A stretch of 64,000 bases of DNA from Heligmosomoides polygyrus polygyrus (lineage: Eukaryota; Nematoda; Chromadorea; Rhabditida; Heligmosomidae), in NCBI GenBank assembly GCA_947396885.1, contig OX377201.1, positions 62,026,623 to 62,090,622 on the forward strand, in the 5' to 3' direction. The notes beneath the pieces were generated by a model. It ran no database searches and was not told the origin of the DNA. It saw only the letters and a list, made by a program, of their open reading frames with translations. Shown here one piece after another: positions 24,501 to 36,500 of the stretch. How positions within the stretch are numbered: position 1 is the stretch's first letter; the number at the start of each line of letters is the position of its first letter. The position numbers and the translations under genes are program-made.

Positions 24501-27500
24501 TGATACTGCATTGCAATTGAGGTATCTAAAAGCGTTGACTAGTGAGAAAGTCCAAGTTTTCTTTTGAAACTAAACTTTTGTGATTCGTTGCGTTCTCAGT
24601 TCTAGTCGCGTTTTTAAGCCCTTATAAAAGTTGTTGCATCAAGGGATTTCAACAGACACGTGAAATGTGTTTTTTCGCGCATAGTTGTTTCCTTCTTGTC
24701 ATAATTATGGTTATTATTTGCATTTTGTTGTTCTGCTCAGAAAGCGAATGTTATTTCTTCTTAGGAATAGTTAATTGTTTCGTCAGGGGCTCTCGTTCCG
24801 TAGCTGAAGATCACTCAAAGATTCGCTATTAAAAATCAGTGGTCAGGCTGAAAATCGTTCGAGATGAACACGTTAGCGAAGATTCCTCTACAGCAGTTCG
24901 GCTTTCCTTTTCGGTTTTTTATACGTGCCTCAAAAAATATAATTGAGGGCTCATACGAAAGTGCATGCAAGAAAATTTTTGACATGAGAAGGGATTGCGC
25001 CACGCACTCCTCTGATTTCCTGCATTTTACACCCGATTGATTGTTGCACTTGAATACTTTTAATAATTTTTCCTTAAAGTTGAATGGTTTGTCCTTCTTT
25101 TAAGAATTAAGCTTAAGACACTATAGCTTGTGACAAAATGCAGGGCATCCTAAAAATGCAGCTGCTGTTTGAAAGGTTCTAACATTGCTGCTAGTGACGT
25201 TTTTGAAGATGTTTGCGACTCATATGATAGCACAGAATAACGAAAATTCGGTGATGTTCAAATGGTCTGGATTTCGCCATGCACCCATCTGAAACCTTGC
25301 ATTTCAGACTCGATTGATTGTGCATGGCTGGATGGTTGTTACGATAAGTTGACCACATTGACAAGTGCTGTGCTTTTTTAACGTTTAGAACCTGGCAGTT
25401 TACAACAACTTGTAGCAGCTCGGGGGTATTCCAAAAAATCGAGAACATCGAGTTTTGTATCACCAGTCAAATGAAAATGGAAACGCCCGTAAGTCCTTGT
25501 CGATTTCGTGCTGCATTGGAATGGAGGACGCCACCCTATGCCTTTTTCGTACAGTCTAGGTAGCGAAATAACCGCTTTATCAGTTTGCCGCAAAGTCATG
25601 CTTGCGGCTGCTTAACAATCAATCAGCTCTAAAATTTCAGGTTTCACACGAGTATGTGGCGCAATCTTGATCTTTTTTACGTCGCAGAATTTTCGTTACC
25701 TTGTGATTTCATATGAGTTCCAAGCGTCTTCAAAAACTTCACCAGCAGCAATGTTAGAACCTCTCAAACGGTACCTAAATTTTTAGGATACCCTGCATTA
25801 GGACGTAGTGTGTTCATATGTTTTAAATTTTGAAACAAGTCAGGTGAGTGCGTGGTACAATCCCTACCGCTCATATGTCAGAAAATTTCTATTCCCTGGC
25901 GCTTTCGTACGACCTTTGACTTTTGCGAAAACCTTACTGGCATCTAAATGATCACTTTGCCGACTGTGATTACATTTTGAGACACTCTGTAATTCCTAAG
26001 TAGCAAAAGAAGCGAGACCCGCGCCGCTGCTCGATCGAAATTGATGATATTTATTGGCCAACCAACTGCTACTGCTCCTATTCTGAAGCGGAAGTGCCGA
26101 TATTTACTTGAGCCGTCCGTCGAAACCGACTATAAGACATCACTATTTCTTCCGACTAATTACTTCTGATTCTGGTCGGGTCGGAGGGAGGGATCTAGTA
26201 CCTGAGCCCACCTCGGGATGTGGAAGTAGAAGTAACTTTCGAAGCGCACCCTAGGGAAGGTGGGAGGGTGTATGGTACGACTAGACGACACCATATTCAA
26301 TGTGTAGGTCGGAATTTCATCATCCCTCGAGTACATCACTTCACGAGCCGATTTCCACCCGCTTATCTAAGACGTTTCAGAGCTAGGACTTTGCATCGGA
26401 TTAACTCAACTTGATCTGCAGCACAATGATCTGACCGATTTGCCAGAAACAATGGGACAGTTGAAGAATCTCGTTCGGTTAGGTATTCGGTGGGTTTCAA
26501 AGTGTTCGGTTGGCTTTGTGTGCTCCTCATTCTTACATTGCCTCATCCTTACATTGCATCTACAGTGTATCCTAAAATGAAAATACTGTTCGAGTGGCGC
26601 TAGGATTCCCACGTCTTCAGCCACGACGAAGTTCTCTGGATTGTTCTGAGAAACAGGAAAAGAGTTTGCATCGGGCTTTCGTCGGATGTGTTTCAACGTA
26701 TACTTGATTCGTAGTGTGAATGTCGTTTACATGAAAGCCTTTAGCTGAGGAATACACGATTTTACAATTCTTACTGTTCCAAGCCTTAATTTGGAACTGT
26801 ATTTTTGGTTATTCTGAAACGGTCTATAAAATCCTGAGACAGAACAATTTCTTCGAGGGATAATGTTTTAATGATCACTCAAACGGTAACAACCTCTGGG
26901 ATAATGTTTTCATGATCATTCAAACGGTAACATCTTTTGGTGCATCGTCTACATATAGATCGAAAGGCATTTCCTATTGCTTAGCGCATTCATTGACTGT
27001 TATTTGTCATTGTAAGCACCGGTTTTCATGTTTCAGATACAATAAATTGCGAACGCTGCCAGCTTCATTGGAGAATTGCAGTCAACTGGAGGAGTTTATT
27101 GTTGAAGGCAATCACCTCCAGCAGCTGCCGGTGCGTTTCGTTTGATATTTCATAGCTCGGAGTTTGTCTTCAGTGTTTTTTTGCGCACATCTAGTGGAGT
27201 GGGAAAATCCTGCATTGTTTTTTTTTTGTCTTAAGGAAGGAACGACGGAAAATTCATTCAGACACAGGATCATAAGCGTATAGAGAGAATTCTCCAACTT
27301 ATTCGAACTGCGTCCGTTTTTATTATTGTTTCGGGTGTTTGACGGGAGATGAATCCGCCTGATGCAGGATGCTATGCTGACATCTCTCCCGAAGCTGAGA
27401 ACGATCAACTTGTCGCGTAATGAACTTTGCGGCTTCCCACAAGGAGGACCTCAGCAGTTTGCTTCTGCCGTTGTGAGTCCTTTAATATAGCTGCAGGTTT

Positions 27501-30500
27501 TTTGTTCACCTACTTTCGTATCGGCGGTCCCCAACAACCTTGTTACTGTGTAAATTCCCACGTTGTAATTGGGATAGATGTCTGCGTCAATCAAACTTCT
27601 GAAATGTACTACACTTCTACGGAGTATCGTGGAGCTGCATAGAACGCGTAGTTCCCTTAGTGTTCGTCCTTCGCAGACATCCCAAGAGGTAGGTTTGGTT
27701 GGCGTGAACGAACATTGAGTCTAATTCCAATCCGAGGTGCCGGCTAGAACCCCCAATGCCCTCACACATCTGGGGTCAAAATACAGGAGCAAGCTGCGGA
27801 ATGGTAGACAAAACGTAGTGCGCTGTTGTTTATGCGAACGCAATGTCACGGTATTTAGTAATAACCCAACGAGTTGATTCCAGCTTTATATATGGATTGT
27901 TTGGTTAGCAGCACATCCTTGAGTGTGAATGTTATGACACTGCCTCAGGTATTTAACCTATACATTAGGCGAATCGCTGGGCGAAAGGGGTTTTGTTGGG
28001 CGAATGACTTGACTTCTTGGATGGTGTGTTTCCATTACGATCCTGTTGGAGGAGAATTTTTGGGCAAATGCAGTTGCCACTCTTAACTCTAGTCTTCCCT
28101 TTCTGGTCTTACAGCGTTCGCCTTCGTTACCCTCCAGGCCAGGTTGTCGCAGTTTTTTTTACTCCAGTGTCATATACCAAAGTGGCGTCTGATCAGCGCG
28201 TCTCAGTCGGTTGGTATCCGTTTTGTGAAGCGTTACTTTTTAGACGATCAACATGGAACACAACCGAATCAACAAGATACCCATCGGGATTTTCTCACGC
28301 GCTGCTGGTCTTACCAAACTAAACCTGAAGGAGAACGAGCTGCTGTCGCTTCCTCTTGGTGCGTTTCATAGTCAATCGTTATAAGCTTGTAAATGAATGC
28401 CTGTTTCTTTTAACGAATACTGCGGTTGTGTACTGTTACACAGCGATTTTGAATTTATTTACTTATTGATCCAAACCGAATTAACGCTTTGTTGTGTAGT
28501 CCAGTTTTCGTGTTGCTGATATTCCGTCATAGGATACCTGCTGCTATATACTACATCCAGAGGCTTCGTTGCGCTAAAGCCCTATGTAGTGGAATGCCTC
28601 CGGATCAGTCTGAGAGGATGTCCCCTTTACTCTTTGGAAAGAGTTTCAAGGCGATCAAAATGGGATTAGAGTGAGCATAGGAGCTGCATCAAAAAACGGT
28701 GGTAAGCGTACCCATTTTCTCGAAATGACTAGCTGTTTCCTGCTTAAACCCTGTTTCCGGGCTTAAAAATGTCCAATTTTCCGGTCCTTGATCGTTTGTC
28801 GTATTCCGACTTCATATGGTCTTTTGACAGGAAATCCCCATCTCTCGACCCCTTATTACAAAAAGGTATCTCGTGTACCAAAGAAGTCCATCTACGTACC
28901 TGATGCGTCAAACACCTTCCGCTTTTGGTCATTGCTAACCAATTCTACTTCCTTATCGATGTCGAAGCCTCGACTCTTCGGCAGTTTCAGAAGGCCTGCT
29001 AGACGGATCGAGATTACTAATCCAGTATCTATAGGGCTTCCACTTCGATTCCGAATATCACCGCATTAAACAGTGTCGGTTTACCCACCGCACGAAGTTC
29101 ATGAATATCCCCTCTACTTTGGGCGCGTACCGCACCACGCCATTCTTCAACGAATGTGGACATCGCTCTACGTGTCGAAGGCTCCCTGTTGGGTCGCCTA
29201 TTTGACCTTTGCCCTGTTTCACCAACGGGGTCATGTCTTGGGACGGCAGTTTGCAGCATAGTGGCCTTCCCTTCCGCACTTGTAGCACTGCTGAACTCTT
29301 TCTGATTTGATGTTTCCGCCTTTTCAACAGGTCACTCTTTTTGAAATGTCTTGATTTTTCCAAGGATTCGTATTTTTTGGGCTTCCTACGGGTTTTTTCC
29401 GGGCGGAGTGCAACGCCTTTGACCATTCCGTACGCCTTGTCACCATGTGCATCGAGCGTCGCTAACATGTGATACAAATCCTTCCAGTCTTCCAGGGTAG
29501 AGTACAACTTTGAAGCGAGATGGAAATCCCAACTACCGCTCGGGAGTGTTTGCCTGGAGATTTCCTCCATGCGACAGCAAAGATCACTTACCGATTCGCT
29601 GTTACCTATTGCGAGATTGTCCCGATCTCTCATAAGTTTCAACTTTTCGCAAGGGTTCCTACTCGTTTCTTTAAGCGCGAGAACCACTCTTTGAAACTGC
29701 CTTGCCTAACCCGGTCCTATAGGCCTTTGTACGTGGATCCTGCTGATCCAACTAAGTGACTCACCAGTATGTCGCGCCGATCCCGGTTTGACCACACTGT
29801 AGACGGATATTTCACATCTACTGAACGAAGGAAGTCACTTAATGAATTCTTTCCGTCGAACTTGGCGATATCCGCCACACTCTGTGCTTTGAACACTTCC
29901 TTAAAGCACTGAGCATCCCATCGACAGAATGGGAAATGGCGCTAGCACGTGAGCTCCCCTCACTACTGCATGCGCTTTGCATAGCTGAAGCGGACTCAGC
30001 TACTGTCGATCCGCTGGAGGAGCTTTGAGACGATTGTGTCAACCTCTCACTGGTGATTGACCTCTGGTGCCTCTCCCTCCTAACGTTCGTTGCGTGGAAC
30101 GCAACACGAGTGCTCTGAACTGGCCCGTTCTTGACTTTCTTCAGCGTTGAGAGGTGTTTCACGAGAGCTGACCAGTCAACTAGGCGTTTTTCCGCACCAG
30201 GAGAACAGTTTGACGGCGATCCACACGGCCGCTGTTCTCTAAGTGGTCTATCGCTGTTCACCAGCCTATTCGTGAGCTCACTTACTCGGTCTTGCAATTC
30301 GCTGTTTAGGCCCTTAGACTCTCCAAGGTTGATCCTTGCAGTCTAATCGCGTCTGCATGCAGACGTTGCGCTCTCACAACCGAAGACACCTGCGAAGTCT
30401 CACAGCCAAGTTCTGCCGCCAACGTTTCCATTAGTGCGCTATTATGACCCGCATTTAGCAGCACTGTACGCAATTCCTCCAATGTCATATTAATTTGCTA

Positions 30501-33500
30501 AAAATGCTAGCTCGGGTTTGGACTACTCTAGCCCTTTTCCTGGCGATGTCAACGGTTCCGCGGACAGCATCCAGAATGTTCTGCTTCTTCTGAGCGGAAA
30601 TGTTCCGGATTTGGTCGTCAAGTGTCTCATCTAACCGTGAGACAATATGGTCAAATGCGGCCTCTAACCGAGCATCGCCTTGACTCATATCGACTTCTGT
30701 CCTGGCATCCGTGGTGTTATCCACTGCCTGGTGTCCCGGACTGGGTGCTCATTCTGCAGCAATGTTGTCGCTCCTTCTGCTCATGGCAGAAGGCGCCCGC
30801 ACACTAAGGTTATCCTGGCTAGTCGATCCGACTTCGGTAGGATTGGCCCCATGTGACTGTTCAATGGTTCCATTGACGTCCAATTAGCTACTGGTATTCC
30901 CAGTGTCTCTTCGAAGTGGAGACTGGGCGATGACTATTCCGCGGTACGAGGAACACAACCTAGATAGCAAGTTTATGGTGAACACAAAATCAATGGTGAG
31001 GCAAACAGTGGAGCTGCTGGAGTCGTGTGTGAGATCCTTGTCGCTCAAATCTGTTCCTTATATGCACATCCGTTCACCAGGGCGTGGCTAAATTTAAATA
31101 CATAGAAGAGTGGAAGGCGGTGGGGCGCGATGACATCTCCCGACGGTGGTGTATCAGCCGGTCATTCCACCGTGGGCACTGTCAACAGCATGGATTACGG
31201 TAGGGAAGTGAGCTCAACTCAACATAGCGAATGTGCAGTTCTTAATAGTTCGTGAGTGTATGTCTTCTATAGCTTCAAGAAATGATTACGATCAGCGCCA
31301 GGAAGAAGATCCTGGATAAAGACTATGTCGACCTCTAAGCCCCGTGAACACGATCCCGAACGGTATGATTACTCCCAGCAGTTTCGCCGTTCGCTGAGCT
31401 TCATACTGGAGTTTATATGGGCTCCAGCGCATTGGTCCAACACCGCACTAACTGCGCACTGCGCCGCATGGCCGCGTCCTGGTGAGATAGGAAAACCCCA
31501 GAATTCACGCTTACTTGTCGCTGTATGCGACGTTGAACGTGGCAGAGACGCCACGTCGCGTTAGCCCAATGTCTGTCCCTCCATCAGACGAAGCTTACGT
31601 GTTTGATTGGGAACCTTACTGGAATGCTGAACTCATGCGTGTGTTCAAATTCGGAACTTCACGCTTATTTCAGCATCGGCGACCAAGCGTTAGACAAATC
31701 GCAAGGCCTGTTGAGAGCCGTTAATGCGTATGTTTTGCTGACGAGTCTTCCAAGCGTATCATACGCGCACGTCTTTAGCAACACCATAAAATCAGCTGAA
31801 GATCATCACACCAGCACATTTTCACTTTCGATCAGTCGTACCTACAGTCAGTTGAGGAGGAAGGAAGCTTACAGGAAGCTGCCCGGGACTATATGTCTGG
31901 GTGCCTAGAATTCTCGGATCAATCCTACTCGAGGGGGACATAACATTTTACTTCACTCTGCCGTCCTCTAAATGTGTTCGAAGGCTTCAGCTATTTTTCC
32001 ACGATGTGAGTGGCCCTGGGGATATTCAGGGTAGGCGGCGATCTGACAAGGACGTTATGAGCACTGCAACACGGTTGCCGCCCGACTAGGATAGATCAAC
32101 ATTGTCTTCCGTTTACCGCACGTGCTGTTGGTATCCCTTGTGGGGCGATTCGAGTGGACTGCAGAATTCATGTTATCCTGTTCGCAGCAGATGCTTTGTC
32201 TAGTTTCGCGGTAATCGAGATTTACCTACCTCGGTTCATTGCAGATATGGGAAGCTGGACGTCTATAACTGAGCTGAATCTGTCAACGAATCAGCTTAAA
32301 GTGTTGCCGGAAGATATCGAGAAATTAGTGAGTTATCCCAATAGATTTGCGTGAATTGAACTAGCTTAGTTTCGAAAGCGCTGCTTATAGGTCAATTTGG
32401 AGATTCTGGTACTTTCGAACAACCAGCTGAAGAAGATGCCTGCGCAGATAGGAAATCTCAAGAAACTACGGGAACTTGACTTGGAGGAGAACGACCTGGA
32501 GACAGTCCCTAGCGAAATCGGTAGGCCTCTAAGCAGCTTCCTTGTGTCCTCCAGCTAGCTGTAAGGTCAACTAGTACTGCCGCAAAGCCAAGGATGTACG
32601 TGGACGCCTTTATTTCGGCCTGACGTTCCGTCTGAAGTGTCCTCGCCAGACCCTCGTGAATCCACAACTGTTGGGGTGTAGTCTCCCTGTCTACATTTAT
32701 GTATTCATGATTGTTTGTTACAAGACTAACAATATCACAGGTTTCCTTCTTCAACTGACCAAACTGTGGGTGCAGTCAAACAAGCTGGTAAGCTTGCCTC
32801 GTACTATCGGTAACCTTGCCAGCCTCCAAGACTTGCGAGTCGGCGAAAATTCATTGTCTTCTATACCTGAAGAGATTGGTGAGTGCCTACGTCTTATTTT
32901 CCTTCGAGCAGTAGCACTTCTCCCAACAATTGCAGGCCATTTGGATTGCTTGAAATCGCTGTATCTAAACGACAACCCGTCACTTCACAACTTGCCGTTT
33001 GAGCTGGCGCTGTGCTCTTCACTGGAGATTATGTCTATTGAAAACTGTCCGCTCAGCCAAATTCCTCCAGAGATTACTGCCGGCGGACCTAGCCTTGTTA
33101 TTCAGGTGAGCGCATTGAATGATTGGGCCACTGGGATGGGTCAAAAGTTCGTTCGCATTTTCACGCAATGTTGGTGCAAATTTCGGGGGTGCTGTTAGGT
33201 CGGAGCGAGAATATCCGCCGCTTAATGCGTTGAATATTTCCACCATTCTTTTAGATTTGTTACCCACGATTTCAAAAGCGGTTTGATACTTTTACGGTTA
33301 AAAAAAAACATTTGTAATTATGTATAATGTAGTTAAGTGGAAAAAGCTGAAAAGTTTGAGCGACTTTCTATGACACCAGAAAACTCCGATGTTCGTGTCA
33401 TGGACTTGAATTTTTGAAATGAGCTCAAAATTTGGGTGCTATATTTCAGGGAGGCATTGACTAAAAAATAGCAGAGAAAAACTAACACGGGGCACTTTGA

Positions 33501-36500
33501 ACTAGAGGTAATGAGTTTAAAATGATGGAGAGGCTTGCTCAGAATAGACGTTCATACAGAGGAATCAACTCTATTACCTGTCGCCCCGCTGATCATCCAG
33601 TTGCTCGAGCGGAAGCCAACTCCTCAATTCGTCCCTGTCAAGTGCCAAAGTGCTCCAATGGATCCTCCCCGCTCGAAGCACACGAAGAGCGTCATATCAT
33701 TCATTCAGGGCACGAATAAGTCCGGCCAACACGTGGGTAGGCATTCTGGTGTTCTCCTGACATCCCGCGGAATCCAGTCGGTGACGGCTCTCGTCCTGCA
33801 GGTGCCTGCGAAGCGCATTACGTGGCCGGACCACCTAATATTCGACGACTTGATTCACGCGTCTCTGATCTTCTAACGTCGACGAAGCCCGATTCCCCGC
33901 TGCGCGAGGCTGATCGCGTATTCATCCTGCTTTCGTATGGCCCAGGTCTCTGAGGCGCATGTCAGGGCAGGGAGAACAGGGGAGTCGAATAGGTGGGCAC
34001 GGAGTCGTACGTTCTTCGTCTTCTTCACGACTTCTTCGACGCTCAAGAACGCTCCCAAGCCACTCGTTTCCTCCTCCTACGCTAGTCGTTGGCCAGTTGA
34101 TTTCGCTGCCCAGATCCACGTAGCTGAAGCACTCGGAGATGTTCGTTCCGTTGAATGAGAATGGGGCATCAGAAACTCTCCCGTTTCTCGTGAGCATCGT
34201 ACTGAAAACAAAGCCTATGCTGCCCTAATATTGTGTAAGCAGGCTAGAAAATTAGAGCAGAATATGCTGAAGAACATCTGAAATCAAGGTAGTAGGAAGC
34301 TGAACATGTGCTTTCCTCTGACAAATGGGAAATTGCTGTCCTTCCGAGTGTCAACTCCATATCGCACATGAAATTCGGCCGTACGAATACGTGTAGGGTT
34401 TTGAAGGGAAGGCTATTTATGATGTTTGTGATTTCCATGTGTGTCGCTTTCAAAGAGAAATTTTCTCGCATTCCGAATTCCTTTCAGAGAATTCTCACCG
34501 TGTAGAATAGCATAAAAATGCCGTCCAACAGTTAAGAGCTCGAAGTGTCTAATTCCTTTGTCTACGAACTGAGGATGGTTGCTAGTCGGTTTTACCGGCA
34601 GTGTCACGCCAAGTGTATTCGAAAGCTTTGGCCATAGCGGAAACGGTTGACGGCGAACGAACTCTGGATCATTTGAAATTTGAACTCAAAAACGGCGCAT
34701 ACTTTCGGCCCGACTTACAAGGGTACTATCTCGGTAGGTCGGAACGGCGCAAGTGTTGTATACGGGCAGAACCGCCTCTCCCTGGGAAGTAACAATCTGC
34801 AGGTATCTCGACCCCAATACAACTCTGCGCAGAATTAGGGGCGACGGAAGTCGCCTATTGGCGCCCCGTGGATTCACGTGCTCCACAGCTGACGGGCGCG
34901 CGCGGGATGAGGGCTGGTATCGAGGATCGGCGCAGTGCACAGGTGGCGTAGTATGAGGAGCTCGGGCTCGTGAGAGAGGGGTTGGGGGTTTGGATCCCGC
35001 AGACTGCGTTTCTTTTGCACTTTTGCAAAATCCAGGTTTATCATATAGGTAATCCAGCTAGGGGTATTATAGTGTGTTATAGAGCATGTTTACATATAAC
35101 ATGTGCTTCAAACTACAGATTAGCTAAAATCTTCACTTCTGTGGGTCACTTATTTTAAGCCTATTTTGTGTGAAGCTGTAGTTATGTAACGATAGATATT
35201 TTGTGGCACTAGTTAAAAGTTCCGACTCCGCCGACAAGACTTCGGTCAAAATAAAAAAATTTTCGCTGAAACTTTGTATAGGGGGGTTATTTGGAGTGCT
35301 GAGCACGAATCTGACGTCCGTTTTTCACGATTCTCTCTCTACCTGCCATTACCGGCAGAAACTTTAAGAGTGTAATGCTGTGCCTTCCTGTATCTATACT
35401 ATCCAGCCTAATCGTGAAGACCGGATATCAGATTCGTGATCAGCACTCCAAATGACCCCCTAGACGAAGTTTCAGCGAAATCGATGACCCTCCCTGGACC
35501 ACCCTTGTTAACGGTGTGGATGGTACGTCATATGTAAACATGCTCTATATCACCTGTATCACCTGTCGTCCCGTTGATCATCGACTTGCTCGAGCGAGCG
35601 CCAGCAGCGTCTCCATTCGTCCCTGTCGCGTGCCAGAGTGATCCAATGGATCCTCCTCGCTCGAGGGACACGAAGAGCGTCATATCGGTCGTTCAGGGCT
35701 TTCACGAAGAAGTCCGACCAACGTGTTGGTGGGCGTCCCGGTGTTCTCTTGACATCCCGCGGAATCCAGTCGGTGACGGTTCTCGTCCAGCGGGTGTCTG
35801 CGAAGCGCAGTACGTGGCCGGCCCACCTAATTTTCGACAACTTGGCCCACGCGACAGCGTCTCTGATCTTCGAACGTCCGCGAAGCTCGGAACTCCGGAG
35901 GCCTTCTCTCACTTGCGTGAGTCGTGTCACTCCGAGCATCGTCCTCTCGATACCACGCTGCGCGACGCTGATCGCGTGTTCATCCTGCTTTCGTATAGCC
36001 CAGGTCTCTGAGGCGTATGTTAGGGCAGGAAGAACGGTAGAGTCGAATAGGTGGGCACGGAGTCGGACGTTCTTCGTCTTCTTCGCGACTTCTTCGACGC
36101 TCTTAAAAGCTCCCCAAGCCGCTCGTTTCCTCCTGCTCAGCTCCGGCGCTAGGTCGTTGGCCGTATTGACTTCGCGACCCAGATACGCGTAGCTGGAGCA
36201 TTCGGAGATGTTCGTTCCGTTGAGCGAGAATGGGGCATCAGAAGCTTGTCCGTTCCTCATGAACATCGTCTTCGTAAGATTCAGCTGCAGTCCAACATTC
36301 CCACATACACGATCGAAGTCGGCCAGCATTCGCTCCGCCTGGCTGATGCTCGGTGTTATGAGCACGATGTCGTCAGCGAAACGAAGATGGTGCAGCTGCT
36401 GGCCGTCGACCTTCTCTCCCATGTCTTCCCATTCTAGTTCGCGGATGACGTTTTCGAGGGTGGCGCTGAAGAGCTTCGGGGATATGGTATCCCCTTGCCG

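Noticed and set aside
29058..29687. 209-codon ORF taken as a host protein
   Set aside because: It is the Gag core of the LTR-retroelement remnant, with the zinc knuckle in a neighbouring frame; its C-terminal third is out of frame.
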